Source of the DNA: Bacteroidota bacterium
Lineage (GTDB): Bacteria > Bacteroidota > Bacteroidia > Palsa-948
Direction: 5' to 3'
DNA: 64,000 bases
NCBI GenBank assembly: GCA_016213405.1
Contig: JACRAM010000068.1
Span: 1 to 64,000, forward strand
The first letter of the stretch is position 1. Each line of letters begins with the position of its first letter. Below the pieces are notes generated by a model. The model worked only from the letters and a program-made list of their open reading frames with translations, was not told the origin of the DNA and made no database searches. Below, in pieces: positions 9,598-21,928 of this stretch. The translations under genes were made by a program, and so were the position numbers.

Positions 9598-12381
9598 ATG
9601 TCGTCCATCTATAAATACCGCACTGCCAAGAAAGGAAGCGAGAATGATTCTGAAACTCCGCTGATGCAGCAATATTCCAGCATCAAATCAAAATATCCTG
9701 ACGCTATTTTACTTTTCCGAATAGGAGATTTTTACGAAACCTTCGGTGAGGATGCAATTAAAACTGCCGCCACGCTGGGAATCACGCTCACGAAAAGAAG
9801 GAACGGTGCCGCTTCTGAAGTGGACCTGGCAGGATTTCCCTATCATGCGCTGGATACCTATCTGCCAAAATTGGTCCGTGGCGGGCACCGCGTTGCCATT
9901 TGCGACCAGCTGGAAGATCCGAAGTTTGCCAAGAAACTGGTGAAGCGCGGAATCACAGAGCTGGTGACACCGGGCGTTTCGTACAACGATAAGATCCTCG
10001 ACCATAAAACAAATAATTTTCTGGCTGCCATTCACTTTGATGACAAGAACGCAGGCGTTTCTTTCCTGGATGTTTCCACAGGAGAGTTTTTTGTGGCGCA
10101 GGGAACCATTGATTACGCGGAAAAACTTTTGCAGAACTTCAAGCCGAGCGAAATACTCTTTCAGAAAAATAAAAAGAAAAAGTTCTCGGAATTCTTCGGA
10201 GAGAAATTTTATACTTACGGGTTGGACGAATGGGTTTTCAGCGAGGACTTCTCCCATGAAACGTTGCTTAAACATTTCGGCACGGCATCGCTGAAAGGTT
10301 TCGGGATAGAGAATCAGAATTTCGGGATTGTTGCCGCTGGCGCTGCGCTTCATTACCTTGCCGCCACCCAGCACGACCGCATTCAGCACATTCAGTCCAT
10401 CTCCCGCATTGAAGAGGAGCATTACGTATGGCTGGATAAATTCACCGTCCGCAACCTCGAACTTTTCTGGAGCCCCAACGAAAAAGCAAAAACACTGATC
10501 GATATTCTTGACAACACTATTTCTCCTATGGGTTCGCGCATGATGAAGCGCTGGCTCTCCATGCCCCTGAAAGAAAAACAGCCAATCGAAGAACGCCTGA
10601 ACATGGTGGAGATATTTCTGAAGCATCCGGAACTTCAGGAAAAAATCTCCCATCAGATTCGCCTCATCGGAGACCTGGAAAGACTGATCTCTAAAGTTGC
10701 CACCGGAAGAATTTCGCCCAGAGAAGTGGCGCATCTAAAACGAGCGCTCCATGCGGTGGAAGAAATAAAAAACCAAGCCCATCCCAACCCCGATTCCCCG
10801 ATTATCCCACTCTCCGATTCAGAAACACAACCGCAGGTTGCGACCGCAGGTCAATGGAGAAACGGAGATAGGAAGGATTTAGGATGGGCTGTAATTGCAG
10901 ACCAATTGAATCCTTGTCTGCTCATCAGAGAACGGATAGAAAAAGAAATTGTTCCCGACCCGCCACCGATGCTCAACAAAGGAAAAGTGATTGCGGATGG
11001 AGTGAATGCCGAACTGGATGAACTGCGGAAAATAATGTCGTCAGGAAAAAATTATGTGCTGGAAATTCAACAGCGCGAAAGCGAGCGCACCCACATCGGT
11101 TCGCTGAAAGTGGGGTTCAATAATATCTTTGGCTACTACCTGGAAGTGACCAACACGCACAAGAGCAAAGTGCCCGCTGAGTGGATCCGCAAGCAAACAT
11201 TAAGCAATTGCGAAAGATACATCACCGAAGAGCTGAAACAATACGAAGAAAAGATTCTGGGCGCGGAAGAAAAAATTCTTGCCCTCGAAGCGCGTTTGTT
11301 CAACGACCTTATTCTCTCGCTGGCAGATTACATCCCTCCTATTCAGCTCAACGCTTCTCTCATAGCACGGCTTGATTGCCTGCTTTCGTTCGCAGGCACC
11401 GCGCAGAAAAATAATTACACGCGTCCGCATATCAACGATTCAATAATAATTGACATCAAGGCGGGCAGGCATCCGGTGATTGAAGCGCAGCTGCCCATCG
11501 GCAATGAATATGTTGCCAACGATATTTATCTCGACAACGAGCATCAGCAGATCATCATCATCACCGGACCCAACATGTCGGGCAAATCTGCCTTGCTGAG
11601 GCAGACAGCGCTCATCGTTATCATGGCGCAGATGGGAAGTTTTGTTCCCGCACAGCACGCTGACATCGGCAGGGTGGATAAAATTTTTACCCGCGTGGGC
11701 GCATCGGATAATCTTTCGCTCGGAGAATCCACATTCATGGTGGAGATGAATGAAACCGCCAGCATCCTGAATAATCTTTCTGAGAGAAGTTTGATATTGC
11801 TGGATGAGATCGGAAGAGGCACCAGCACCTACGATGGCATTTCCATTGCCTGGGCGATTGCGGAATTTCTGCATCATCATCCCACCAAACCAAAAACACT
11901 TTTCGCCACGCATTACCACGAGCTGAATGAAATGGAAAAGACAGTGAAAAGTACGAGGGACGAGGGACAAGGGACGAGGGAAGGAAGAATTAAAAACTTC
12001 AATGTATCAGTAAAGGAAGTTGGCAACAAAATTATTTTCACCAGAAAACTTGTTCCGGGCGGAAGCGAGCACAGCTTTGGAATTCATGTGGCGAAAATGG
12101 CTGGAGTGCCTAAAAAAGTGGTGGACAGGGCGAATGAGATACTGCAGAAACTGGAAGACAGAAGAAGCCCATCCCCATCCCTTCCCCAAGGGAAGGGAGT
12201 TTCTCCCCTTGGGGGAGACGGAAGAGGGGCTGGCGATTATCAGCTTTCTTTCTTTCAGTTGAACGACCCGGTGCTGGAACAGATACGCGATGAAGTTTTA
12301 AAAACCGACATCAATACGCTTACGCCTGTGGAAGCACTGATGAAGTTGAATGAAATCAAGAAAATGATTGGCGGGAAATGA
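9598..12381 (+). CDS. mutS: DNA mismatch repair protein MutS
   Basis: Recognises mismatches and starts repair with MutL. At 927 residues it is longer than the usual 850-880. The mismatch-wedge FYE motif is at residues 45-47 ([10 protein letters not shown]), the connector and lever domains follow, the Walker A motif GPNMSGKS is at 657-664, Walker B is [16 protein letters not shown], and the dimer-interface helix-turn-helix is near [12 protein letters not shown]. Excess length comes from repeats translated in frame: a composite palindrome at 10785-10891 (in the lever region before [14 protein letters not shown]), a 7-bp array at 11953-11987 (after [11 protein letters not shown]) and a second palindrome at 12165-12233 near the C-terminus. 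All known catalytic motifs remain intact. msrB overlaps its stop. Confidence 0.97.
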   Translation: MSSIYKYRTAKKGSENDSETPLMQQYSSIKSKYPDAILLFRIGDFYETFGEDAIKTAATLGITLTKRRNGAASEVDLAGFPYHALDTYLPKLVRGGHRVAICDQLEDPKFAKKLVKRGITELVTPGVSYNDKILDHKTNNFLAAIHFDDKNAGVSFLDVSTGEFFVAQGTIDYAEKLLQNFKPSEILFQKNKKKKFSEFFGEKFYTYGLDEWVFSEDFSHETLLKHFGTASLKGFGIENQNFGIVAAGAALHYLAATQHDRIQHIQSISRIEEEHYVWLDKFTVRNLELFWSPNEKAKTLIDILDNTISPMGSRMMKRWLSMPLKEKQPIEERLNMVEIFLKHPELQEKISHQIRLIGDLERLISKVATGRISPREVAHLKRALHAVEEIKNQAHPNPDSPIIPLSDSETQPQVATAGQWRNGDRKDLGWAVIADQLNPCLLIRERIEKEIVPDPPPMLNKGKVIADGVNAELDELRKIMSSGKNYVLEIQQRESERTHIGSLKVGFNNIFGYYLEVTNTHKSKVPAEWIRKQTLSNCERYITEELKQYEEKILGAEEKILALEARLFNDLILSLADYIPPIQLNASLIARLDCLLSFAGTAQKNNYTRPHINDSIIIDIKAGRHPVIEAQLPIGNEYVANDIYLDNEHQQIIIITGPNMSGKSALLRQTALIVIMAQMGSFVPAQHADIGRVDKIFTRVGASDNLSLGESTFMVEMNETASILNNLSERSLILLDEIGRGTSTYDGISIAWAIAEFLHHHPTKPKTLFATHYHELNEMEKTVKSTRDEGQGTREGRIKNFNVSVKEVGNKIIFTRKLVPGGSEHSFGIHVAKMAGVPKKVVDRANEILQKLEDRRSPSPSLPQGKGVSPLGGDGRGAGDYQLSFFQLNDPVLEQIRDEVLKTDINTLTPVEALMKLNEIKKMIGGK
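10785..10891. repeat. composite palindromic element inside mutS (AAGCCCATCC ends)
   Basis: Left end AAGCCCATCC at 10785-10794 and right end GGATGGGCT(G) at 10882-10891 are inverted copies. Inside are ACTCTCCG with CGGAGA and two ACCGCAGGT-like direct repeats. The 107-bp unit is translated as a low-similarity stretch between EEIKNQ and the conserved DQLNPC of MutS, where relatives have a short linker. Confidence 0.78.
11953..11987. repeat. 7-bp tandem repeat inside mutS
   Basis: Units ACGAGGG ACGAGGG ACAAGGG ACGAGGG AAGGAAG, translated as [13 protein letters not shown] between the conserved THYHELNEM and [10 protein letters not shown] of the ATPase domain. Confidence 0.85.
12165..12233. repeat. 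composite palindromic element near the 3' end of mutS
   Basis: Starts with AAGCCCATCC (12165-12174), then a hairpin CCCTTCCC/GGGAAGGG, then a second hairpin CTCCCC/GGGGAG, ending in GAGGGGCTGG. It is translated as [11 protein letters not shown] and following residues in the variable C-terminal tail of MutS. Confidence 0.8.
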
Positions 12382-12953
12382 AAGCAATAAAACAATTTGA
12401 CAAACTAACAATTGCTTTATGGTTTTATTGTTCTATTGTTGTTTTATTAAACCTCAGATGTTCCGCAGGAAGTTCTACTGACCAAAACAATTCAATTACA
12501 ACTATGAACAACGAAACCCAGCATACAAACAATCCATATTATTCACGCACTGATACAACCACTTTAAATGTTTCTGATGCGGAGTGGAAAAAAGTTTTAT
12601 CTGACAGTGTTTATCAGGTTGCCCGCAACAAAGCCACCGAATACGCTTTCTCAGGCAAATACTGGAACTTTGAAGGAACCGGAACTTACTACTGTGCTGC
12701 CTGCGGAAACGCGCTCTTCCGTTCAGATTCAAAGTTTGCAAACGGCTGCGGATGGCCCAGCTTTTTTGAATCCATCCGGAAGAACAGCACCACTTATGTT
12801 ACAGATAATTCTATCGGAATGGCCCGCACAGAAGTTTTATGCACAAGATGCGGCAGCCACCTCGGGCATATTTTTGATGATGGTCCTCCGCCCACCGGAA
12901 AACGCTATTGCATGAATTCGATTGTGCTGGACTTTGAGCCGGATAAGAAATAA
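12378..12953 (+). CDS. msrB: peptide-methionine (R)-S-oxide reductase, exported lipoprotein form
   Basis: Reduces the R epimer of methionine sulfoxide in proteins. The first 28 residues form a signal peptide ending in a lipobox-like LRCS, so the enzyme is probably a periplasm-facing lipoprotein, unlike cytoplasmic MsrB. The MsrB fold follows: zinc ligands CAAC and [32 protein letters not shown] with the catalytic Cys in RYCMNS. The ATG overlaps the mutS stop (ATGA), so the two are translationally coupled, although their functions are unrelated. Confidence 0.92.
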   Translation: MKAIKQFDKLTIALWFYCSIVVLLNLRCSAGSSTDQNNSITTMNNETQHTNNPYYSRTDTTTLNVSDAEWKKVLSDSVYQVARNKATEYAFSGKYWNFEGTGTYYCAACGNALFRSDSKFANGCGWPSFFESIRKNSTTYVTDNSIGMARTEVLCTRCGSHLGHIFDDGPPPTGKRYCMNSIVLDFEPDKK

Positions 12954-12963
12954 GAATAGGACG

Positions 12964-13051
12964 TACGCAAACTCAGTGTCTTGTCAGTTGCCACGACCTT
13001 AAGGTCGTGGCAAATAATGCAACACAATACGGACTTTAGTCCAAACTGCGT
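12964..13051. repeat. three-hairpin repeat element between msrB and the repeat-protein gene
   Basis: Outer arms TACGCA (12964-12969) and TGCGTA (13046-13051); a perfect 26-bp palindrome TTGCCACGACCTT plus its reverse complement at 12988-13013; and GGACT/AGTCC at 13031-13042. The linker CAAATAATGCAACACAATAC matches, on the opposite strand, the linker of the element at 29029-29114. It may also terminate msrB transcription. Confidence 0.8.
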
Positions 13052-13107
13052 AAGTTCTATATATGCTGTTCATTAACTACCCTGCGCGGAAAACAAAAGA
13101 GAAACTG

Positions 13108-13115
13108 TATATTTG
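13108..13115 (+). promoter_or_regulatory. candidate -7 element TATATTTG
   Basis: Exact TAnnTTTG match 43 bases before the ATG at 13158. No convincing TTTG lies at the expected upstream spacing, so confidence is moderate. Confidence 0.4.
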
Positions 13116-13157
13116 TTGTGCGAGAACGAATTAGCAAAAACACCCAAACAAAAAACA

Positions 13158-14399
13158 ATGAGACAACTTATACTTACTTTGATAGTTTCTCAATGCTTAA
13201 TAGTTTTTCATAATCAGATAAATGCACAAGGGACTTGGACACAGAAAGCTGATGTAGGAACTTTTGGCAGATTAAATGCTGTAGGTTTCTCAATAGGGAC
13301 AAAAGGTTATATCGGAACCGGGAGATATCATCCATTTGCTTATCCATATCCGGATTCTTTACTCAGAGATTTTTGGGAATGGGATCAGACAACTAATGCG
13401 TGGACTCAAAAGGCTGATTTTGCTGGAACAGCAAGATTATATTCAATTGGCTTTTCGATAGGCACAAAAGGCTATATAGGATTAGGTGCTGATACTACGG
13501 GGTGGGCTAAAGACATGTGGGAGTGGGACCAAGCAACTAATATTTGGACTCAAAAAGCAAATTTTGGTGGGACAGGAAGATATTTCCCAGTTAGTTTTTC
13601 AATTGGCTCTAAAGGTTATTTTGGAACAGGCTCTCTAACACTAACGCAAGGATTAGATGATTTTTGGGAATTTGATCCTGCTACGAATATATGGTCTCAA
13701 AAAGCAAATTTTGCCGGAGGAATAAGACAAGAGGCAATAGGATTTTCAATTGGATCAAAAGGATATATCGGAGTTGGGCGAGATTATCAAGGTGGAAATA
13801 CTTACAATGATTTATGGGAATGGGATCAGACAACAAATACCTGGTCTCAAAAATCAAACTATGGTGGAATACCAAAATATAATTCAGCAGCTTTTTCAAT
13901 TAACACAAAAGGATACATCGCAACCGGTCTAAGTGATACAACATATTACTTAAATGATTTCTGGGAGTGGGATAAATCAACAAACATCTGGGGTCAAAAG
14001 GCTACCTTTAGTGGAGTAGGAAGATGTGAAGCTGTAGGATTTTCTATTGGCAATAAAGGATATGTTGGAACAGGAAGCAATGAATTCTGGATAGGCTATA
14101 AAGATTTTTGGGAATACGATCCTAACGGAAATGGAATTAATGAATATAAAAATCCAATTTCTATTTCAATCTTTCCTAACCCATTTTACGCGCAGACAAC
14201 AATGCAGACAAACAATCTTTTACTCAACGCAACTCTCACTGTTTACAATTTATACGGGCAGGCAGTAAAAGAAATAAAAAACATCAGCGGGCATACAGTT
14301 ACTCTGTTCCGTGACAATCTCCCAAGCGGGCTGTACTTTGTTCGCTTAACAGAAGAGGGTAAAACTTTAGCAACAGACAAATTAGTAATTACGGACTGA
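13158..14399 (+). CDS. kelch-like repeat protein with T9SS C-terminal sorting domain
   Basis: A 413-residue secreted protein. After a signal peptide ending in INAQ come about six degenerate repeats of roughly 50 residues with the core WEWDQ..TN.WTQKA.F.GT.R and GFSIG.KGYIGTG, which should fold as a kelch-type beta-propeller. The last 80 residues (ISIFPNPF... LTVYNLYGQAV... LPSGLYFVRL... LVITD) are a type A T9SS sorting signal, directing export through the outer membrane. The frame opens at 13113; the ATG at 13158 gives the signal peptide. It is a paralogue of the gene at 44495. A ligand or enzyme activity cannot be inferred. Confidence 0.88.
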   Translation: MRQLILTLIVSQCLIVFHNQINAQGTWTQKADVGTFGRLNAVGFSIGTKGYIGTGRYHPFAYPYPDSLLRDFWEWDQTTNAWTQKADFAGTARLYSIGFSIGTKGYIGLGADTTGWAKDMWEWDQATNIWTQKANFGGTGRYFPVSFSIGSKGYFGTGSLTLTQGLDDFWEFDPATNIWSQKANFAGGIRQEAIGFSIGSKGYIGVGRDYQGGNTYNDLWEWDQTTNTWSQKSNYGGIPKYNSAAFSINTKGYIATGLSDTTYYLNDFWEWDKSTNIWGQKATFSGVGRCEAVGFSIGNKGYVGTGSNEFWIGYKDFWEYDPNGNGINEYKNPISISIFPNPFYAQTTMQTNNLLLNATLTVYNLYGQAVKEIKNISGHTVTLFRDNLPSGLYFVRLTEEGKTLATDKLVITD

Positions 14400-14405
14400 C
14401 GGGAA

Positions 14406-15128
14406 TTACCTCAACTCAAAATTCTTTCCGAGATAAACCCTGCGCACCTGTTCGTCATCGGCAAGTTCCTGGGCGGTGCCTGCTTTAATGATGCTTCCTT
14501 CAAAGAGCAGATACGTGCGGTCGGTGATGCTTAGGGTTTCGTGCACGTTGTGGTCGGTGATGAGGATGCCGATGTTTTTTTCTTTCAGCTTGCGCACAAT
14601 GTTCTGAATGTCTTCTACCGCTATGGGATCAATACCCGCAAAAGGTTCATCGAGCAGAATAAAATTGGGATTGGTGGCAAGGCATCGGGCAATTTCTGTT
14701 CTTCTTCTTTCTCCGCCCGAAAGCAAATCGCCATTGCTTTTTCTGATTTTGCTTAATCCGAATTCATCAATGAGGCTTTCTAATTTATTTTTCTGTTCTG
14801 ATTTAGTAAGTTTGGTCATCTCCAGCACGGCACGGATATTATCTTCCACACTTAACTTGCGAAACACGGATGCCTCCTGCGGCAGATATCCGATCCCCAG
14901 TTGCGCGCGCTTGTACATGGGTTCGTTGGTAATTTCCTTATCATCAAGAAATATTTTTCCTTCATTGGGCTTTATCAATCCAACTATCATGTAGAAGGTG
15001 GTGGTCTTTCCGGCTCCGTTCGGACCCAGCAACCCAACAATCTCGCCCGGTTTCACTTCCACAGAAACATCATTGACTACCACCCGGCTTTGGTAGCGTT
15101 TAACAAGATTTTCTGTTCTGAGAATCAT
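14406..15128 (-). CDS. lptB: lipopolysaccharide export ABC transporter ATP-binding protein
   Basis: The ATPase that powers LptFGC extraction of lipopolysaccharide from the inner membrane. 240 residues with Walker [12 protein letters not shown]-loop [19 protein letters not shown], signature [16 protein letters not shown], Walker [17 protein letters not shown] and the switch His in [15 protein letters not shown]. The EASVFRKL segment and [11 protein letters not shown] are characteristic of LptB over other ABC ATPases. It is the last gene of the leftward envelope cluster, 9 bases after the DUF5686 gene. Confidence 0.94.
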   Translation of the reverse strand: MILRTENLVKRYQSRVVVNDVSVEVKPGEIVGLLGPNGAGKTTTFYMIVGLIKPNEGKIFLDDKEITNEPMYKRAQLGIGYLPQEASVFRKLSVEDNIRAVLEMTKLTKSEQKNKLESLIDEFGLSKIRKSNGDLLSGGERRRTEIARCLATNPNFILLDEPFAGIDPIAVEDIQNIVRKLKEKNIGILITDHNVHETLSITDRTYLLFEGSIIKAGTAQELADDEQVRRVYLGKNFELR

Positions 15129-15137
15129 GCTGCAAAG

Positions 15138-17687
<2,550 letters not shown>

Positions 17688-17713
17688 ACTATATTGTTCT
17701 TATCAACAATCGT

Positions 17714-18520
17714 TCAAGTAGAAGATTTTTTTTCTGCATATTTCGAAACAAATATACTTGCTTCGTACAATACATATAATGGCGCAGACACTATAACAAG
17801 AGTAGGAATATCTGAAGTAGGCGTAATAATAGCTGCAACAATAAGAATGACAATCACAGCGTGCTTGCGGTATTTGCGCATGAATGAAGGACCGATCAGA
17901 CCAATCTTAGTCAGGAAAAAAATGATGATGGGCAGTTCAAATACCAACCCCATGATTAAGGTAAGAATCGTTACTGTGCCGATGTACGAATCCATCGAGA
18001 TTTTATTCTGAACCAATGTGCTTACCTGGTAATTGCCAAGAAAATTTATTGTCATAGGTACAATAATATAATAGCTGAAAAGAATTCCTGTGATAAAAAG
18101 TAATGAAGCATACAGCACAACACCCGTAGTATATTTTTTTTCCTTTTCCTGAAGGGCAGGACGGATGAACCTCCAAAGTTCCCATAAAACATAGGGAGAG
18201 CCAAGGATCAATCCTCCAATTACAGAGGTCCAGATATGTGTGGTAAATTGTCCGGACAAATCAATATTGATCAGTTCGAACGAAATGCTTTGCATGCAAA
18301 GTGAATCTCCTAAACCAACTAAATAAGAAACTTTACAAAGGGCGCGGTAGGTAAGAAAGTCAGAATGCATGGGACCGAAAATGACGGTGGTGAAAACAAA
18401 ATCTTTATAGGAAAATAATACGCAAGCAAGCGCCATTACCGCTATAGCGGAGCGCACCAAATGCCAGCGCAGCGCTTCGAGATGCTGCAAGAAAGACATT
18501 TCTTTTTTTTCTTCTGGCAT
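17714..18520 (-). CDS. tatC: Sec-independent protein translocase TatC
   Basis: The multispanning receptor of the twin-arginine translocation system. Family signs are MSFLQHLEALRWHLVRS at the N-terminus, LWRFIRPALQEKEKK in the first cytoplasmic loop, and six hydrophobic segments. I choose the ATG at 18520 (MPEEKKEMSF), giving 268 residues; the frame extends upstream to 18586 but that stretch looks noncoding. No tatA is visible nearby. It lies 26 bases before the DUF5686 gene in the same direction. Confidence 0.93.
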   Translation of the reverse strand: MPEEKKEMSFLQHLEALRWHLVRSAIAVMALACVLFSYKDFVFTTVIFGPMHSDFLTYRALCKVSYLVGLGDSLCMQSISFELINIDLSGQFTTHIWTSVIGGLILGSPYVLWELWRFIRPALQEKEKKYTTGVVLYASLLFITGILFSYYIIVPMTINFLGNYQVSTLVQNKISMDSYIGTVTILTLIMGLVFELPIIIFFLTKIGLIGPSFMRKYRKHAVIVILIVAAIITPTSDIPTLVIVSAPLYVLYEASIFVSKYAEKKSST

Positions 18521-18593
18521 AGGGTTGCAAAGATAATGGAAGAAATAGGATAGGGGGAATAGTAATAACCCAAAATCCAAACACACCTATAAA

Positions 18594-19481
18594 CTAATGA
18601 GGAATATCGCACTCGCCTTCGTTGCCCTTCATTCTGAAAGTGATAATTACACCTGCAAAAGAGTACCAATCTTTTGTAAAAGAATTGCCTCTTTGCCTGC
18701 CGGTATTGCTGCCACCTTCTTTAACAATACTTTTGTCAGAAAGCGCTGCGGCAGCAGGACCTTTTTCGGAAGCCAGAAGAACAGGGTCAACATATTTTCC
18801 GCTAACATCATCAAGATAATCGGTGAATGTTTTTCTCAAGCCCCACTCGAAGTTGATGCCAATGCGCTTTGCGGTATTCACTTTCATTCCAACACCAAAT
18901 GGAATTGAAAACTGCGTGAGTGAATAGGATTTTTCGCCTGAGAAGGTAGTACCTTGCCCTTCAGTACCCAGCGGTTGAAGATTATACCACCTTCCCTGCA
19001 ATAATCCCTGAGGACTAAAGTGATATACTGCAACTCCGGCAAAAACATAAGGAGTGGTGATAGCAGATTTTTTATTTCCTGTAGTGTAAGGAAGAAAATT
19101 AAATTCACCCTCCACTGCAAATTCCATAATCTTTGATTTAAAGTTCAGATTCCTGTTGTGATGAGCATCGTTCAGCGAATAGGCATCATCGGCTTCAAGA
19201 ATGCCAAGCGAACCAATTGCTTTTGCTGAAAAGCGGGAATTAAAATTCAAACGGTAAAGAAATCCGCCTGCGGGCCGGGTGAAACGATTAAAATGCCCGG
19301 ACGGATTCAGATCGCCAGTATAATAACTTCCGCCAAGAAAAATTCCAAGTTCAGCGGAGGCAGGATTGATTTTGAGCGGACGGGGGACATACATATCACC
19401 ATCCTGAGCGGACAAATACAACGTGAGAAGTGAGAAGTGAGAAGTGAGAAATAATACAAAATATTTTTTAATTCTTTTCAT
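18594..19481 (-). CDS. PorG-like DUF6089 family outer-membrane protein
   Basis: A 295-residue protein with a signal peptide ending LYLSAQ, then LGIFLGGSYYTGDLNPSGHF, a hallmark of the DUF6089 family that includes the T9SS component PorG. Alternating beta strands (GGFLYRLNFNSRFSAKAIGS, then YVFAGVAVYHFSPQG) suggest a small outer-membrane barrel, and it ends in a long hydrophilic loop before the last strand SFAGVIITFRM. A T9SS role fits the two T9SS-sorted proteins in this window, but DUF6089 proteins are a large family and the assignment to PorG itself is inferred. Part of its signal peptide is encoded by a 7-bp array. Confidence 0.8.
   Translation of the reverse strand: MKRIKKYFVLFLTSHFSLLTLYLSAQDGDMYVPRPLKINPASAELGIFLGGSYYTGDLNPSGHFNRFTRPAGGFLYRLNFNSRFSAKAIGSLGILEADDAYSLNDAHHNRNLNFKSKIMEFAVEGEFNFLPYTTGNKKSAITTPYVFAGVAVYHFSPQGLLQGRWYNLQPLGTEGQGTTFSGEKSYSLTQFSIPFGVGMKVNTAKRIGINFEWGLRKTFTDYLDDVSGKYVDPVLLASEKGPAAAALSDKSIVKEGGSNTGRQRGNSFTKDWYSFAGVIITFRMKGNEGECDIPH
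19423..19450. repeat. 7-bp tandem repeat in a signal-peptide region
   Basis: Four perfect copies of GTGAGAA, read on the coding strand as TTCTCAC; they encode FLTSHFSLLTLYL of the DUF6089 protein signal peptide. Confidence 0.92.
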
Positions 19482-19488
19482 AATTGCC

Positions 19489-19555
19489 TTAACCCCGTTG
19501 GATATTTTTAGTTTAGCTCACCCTATTGTTCAACGGGATTATCCTACGGGGTTAA
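19489..19555. repeat. palindromic repeat element between nadK and the PorG-like gene
   Basis: TTAACCCCG (19489-19497) and CGGGGTTAA (19547-19555) are perfect inverted arms; inside, CGTTGGAT and CAACGGGATTATCC give a second partial pairing. The TAACCCCG arm is shared with the palindrome at 29060. Confidence 0.75.
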
Positions 19556-19580
19556 CGAAGATAATGAATAAATATTTTAA

Positions 19581-20459
19581 TCAATTTCTCCTATCTGCTC
19601 CCCACATCAGTTTATTCCGGAGGGTAGAAAGGAAATCATGATTATCAAGTTTAACTATTGAAAAATAGAAATCTGCTTTTTTGATTTTAAGTTTTCCGAA
19701 TGATTGAATGTTTTCTGAGCGGGAATCAAGGGATAATAAAAAATTCGGTATTCTTCCCTCCACTTCCAGCTCAATAACATCATTTGAAGAAATAATCACA
19801 GGGCGCACATTCAGATTATGCGGAGCAACAGGCGTGATGATAAAATTATCTGAATCGGGCATGATGATGGGACCGCCACAACTGAGAGAATAGGCGGTTG
19901 AACCCGTGGGTGTTGCGACAATCAATCCATCCGCCCAGTACGAGTTCAAAAACTTTCCATTCAGAGAAGCATGAATGGTGACCATGGAAGAAGAATCCGT
20001 TTTCTGTACAGAAATTTCATTCAATGCGAATTTGCAGTCGCCAAAAAGTTTTCCTTTCACATCCAATTCAAGCAACGTTCTTTTGTCTACAGAATATTTT
20101 CCTTTCAGCACTGCATCCAAGGCTATTTCTATTTCATCGGCAGAAATGCTCGAAAGAAACCCCAAACGCCCTGTATTGATTCCCATTACCGGAATTTCCG
20201 AATCGCGGACGAGCGTTAAGGTTTCAAGAAGAGTGCCGTCACCTCCAATACTGAAAAGAAATTTTACTTTACCTTTTATATCCTTATGCTTTGTAAATGT
20301 ATTTTTTGTTTTCAGTTTTATTTTCTTTCCGGCTTCTTTAATAAAAGGTTCGTAAATAATAACTTCGATTCCGTTTTTTTTCAATTGACGGTAAAGCGTC
20401 TGAAGCGCTTCTGCAGAAGCATTTGTAGAATGCGGTCGTGCGTAGATAGCAACGGTCAT
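19581..20459 (-). CDS. nadK: NAD kinase
   Basis: Phosphorylates NAD to NADP. 292 residues with the diagnostic SIGGDGTLLETL (catalytic Asp in GGDGT), GINTGRLGFLSSI, NEISVQKTDSSSMVTI, SYWADGLIVATPTGSTAYSLSCGGPI and VAPHNLNVRPVI. The ATG at 20459 is natural. It is 40 bases after the BamA-like gene in the same direction. Confidence 0.96.
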   Translation of the reverse strand: MTVAIYARPHSTNASAEALQTLYRQLKKNGIEVIIYEPFIKEAGKKIKLKTKNTFTKHKDIKGKVKFLFSIGGDGTLLETLTLVRDSEIPVMGINTGRLGFLSSISADEIEIALDAVLKGKYSVDKRTLLELDVKGKLFGDCKFALNEISVQKTDSSSMVTIHASLNGKFLNSYWADGLIVATPTGSTAYSLSCGGPIIMPDSDNFIITPVAPHNLNVRPVIISSNDVIELEVEGRIPNFLLSLDSRSENIQSFGKLKIKKADFYFSIVKLDNHDFLSTLRNKLMWGADRRN

Positions 20460-20498
20460 GATTTACGAATATACAAAAATGGAATGTGAGAGGAAGAA

Positions 20499-21920
20499 TT
20501 AAATTCCTGCATTGAAATGTGCAAAAAATCCAATCTCTTTCATTTTATTTACTGAACATTCAAGGCGGATGATGATGTCATAATAAGTCACATAATCTAA
20601 ACCAAAACCATATCCATAAAGGAAAGAATTGGCAAGCGGATTTGCCCCAGAATACTGATGATCGTCAACATAACCTGCATCTCCATAAATACTTGCATAA
20701 AGCGCGTAATGAAACGTATTGAATTTATTGAGCGGAAGCGGAATCGATTTCACATGCGGTTTAATGATTTCATATTTTAATCCGAGTTTCGCTGTTCCGT
20801 ATCGTTGCCCGTCAATCACATAATACTCATAACCGCGAACATAATCTTTCCACCCAAGCCCTCTCTGAACGTAATAGGGTTGATTGATATTAGCAGATAG
20901 TTTTGTGTGTATTCCGCCAGAAAAATAAAATCTGTTTGATAGTTTCTGATAATTCCTGAAAGTGAAATAGAAATTTGTGATATCTAATTTTTCATCAGGA
21001 AGAAGTCCTAAACCAAGTTTGATTGCTTCAACTTCAAAAAAATAGCCTTTCAAAGGGTATTGTTTTGAATCGCGGTAATCACTAGTATAAGAATAATCCA
21101 ATGCAAGATATTTCATCTCCGTCTGGTTGTTCACAAAATAATCTATCGTGAGTGAGCGGATAGTATCGTGAACAAATGCATCAACAAATTTTGCTTCGCC
21201 ATAATGAGAGTTATGAATTCCCTTTCGGTAATAATATTTCAGCTTCCCTGAAAATTCTTTTCGAACATACTCATCAGGATTTTTGAAATAGAGCTGGTGG
21301 TTATCGAGCGTCATATAAGGTATCTCATGATTGCGTGAGAAAGAAAAAGAAAAACCAGCACCGCTGGTTCGCTTGTGGTTGAGATATGGAATATCATACG
21401 CAATCCCATACTTCTTTGTATATCCAAACTGTGCGTAAATACTCAACTCCTCTTTTCTCCCCCTGAAATTTTCACGGTTGAGAAAAAATCCATAGTTGGC
21501 ACGGTCAAAATTCTTGGTCTTCCACCATTCATTGAAATTCCGCTCCTGCACCTCAAAAATCGGAACAGGCCATGTGTACCATCGTTCGGCAACGGTTATA
21601 AGTATATTTACCTGATTGATTCCAGAAGGAATCGTATCTACAGTCACAAAATTAAAAAGCGAAGTGTTCAGCAGATTTTCTTTCACAGATTTTAATTTTC
21701 CAGCAATTTCGGATTTTTCGATTGTATCTCCGGCATAAAAAGGAATTTCCCGAAGAATGATGTGGCGCTTGGTTACTTTATTTCCGATGATGTTGATTTC
21801 ATTAATCACCACATAGTCATTCGGCTTCGCATGAAATGAAACTGAATCAGTTTGAGAAAAAATAAATGAAGAAGAAAGAAAAAGAAAAATCAGCAGAAAT
21901 GTTTTTTTGTAACAAAGCAT
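20499..21920 (-). CDS. BamA/TamA-like outer-membrane protein with one POTRA domain
   Basis: 473 residues: signal peptide (cleavage near FIFSQ), one POTRA-like domain at about 35-110 (VINEINIIGNKVTKRHIILREI is its first strand and helix), then a 16-strand-type Omp85 barrel ending FFAHFNAGI. Canonical BamA carries five POTRA domains and about 750-900 residues, so this is a smaller Omp85 member, possibly a second, specialised assembly factor. The gene follows the CBS gene by 8 bases. Its substrate is unknown. Confidence 0.82.
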   Translation of the reverse strand: MLCYKKTFLLIFLFLSSSFIFSQTDSVSFHAKPNDYVVINEINIIGNKVTKRHIILREIPFYAGDTIEKSEIAGKLKSVKENLLNTSLFNFVTVDTIPSGINQVNILITVAERWYTWPVPIFEVQERNFNEWWKTKNFDRANYGFFLNRENFRGRKEELSIYAQFGYTKKYGIAYDIPYLNHKRTSGAGFSFSFSRNHEIPYMTLDNHQLYFKNPDEYVRKEFSGKLKYYYRKGIHNSHYGEAKFVDAFVHDTIRSLTIDYFVNNQTEMKYLALDYSYTSDYRDSKQYPLKGYFFEVEAIKLGLGLLPDEKLDITNFYFTFRNYQKLSNRFYFSGGIHTKLSANINQPYYVQRGLGWKDYVRGYEYYVIDGQRYGTAKLGLKYEIIKPHVKSIPLPLNKFNTFHYALYASIYGDAGYVDDHQYSGANPLANSFLYGYGFGLDYVTYYDIIIRLECSVNKMKEIGFFAHFNAGI

Positions 21921-21928
21921 TGCATCGG

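Noticed and set aside
9709-10734. Long open frame of 341 codons antisense to mutS
   Set aside because: MutS on the plus strand has clear conserved motifs throughout; the antisense frame has no recognisable family and reflects codon bias.
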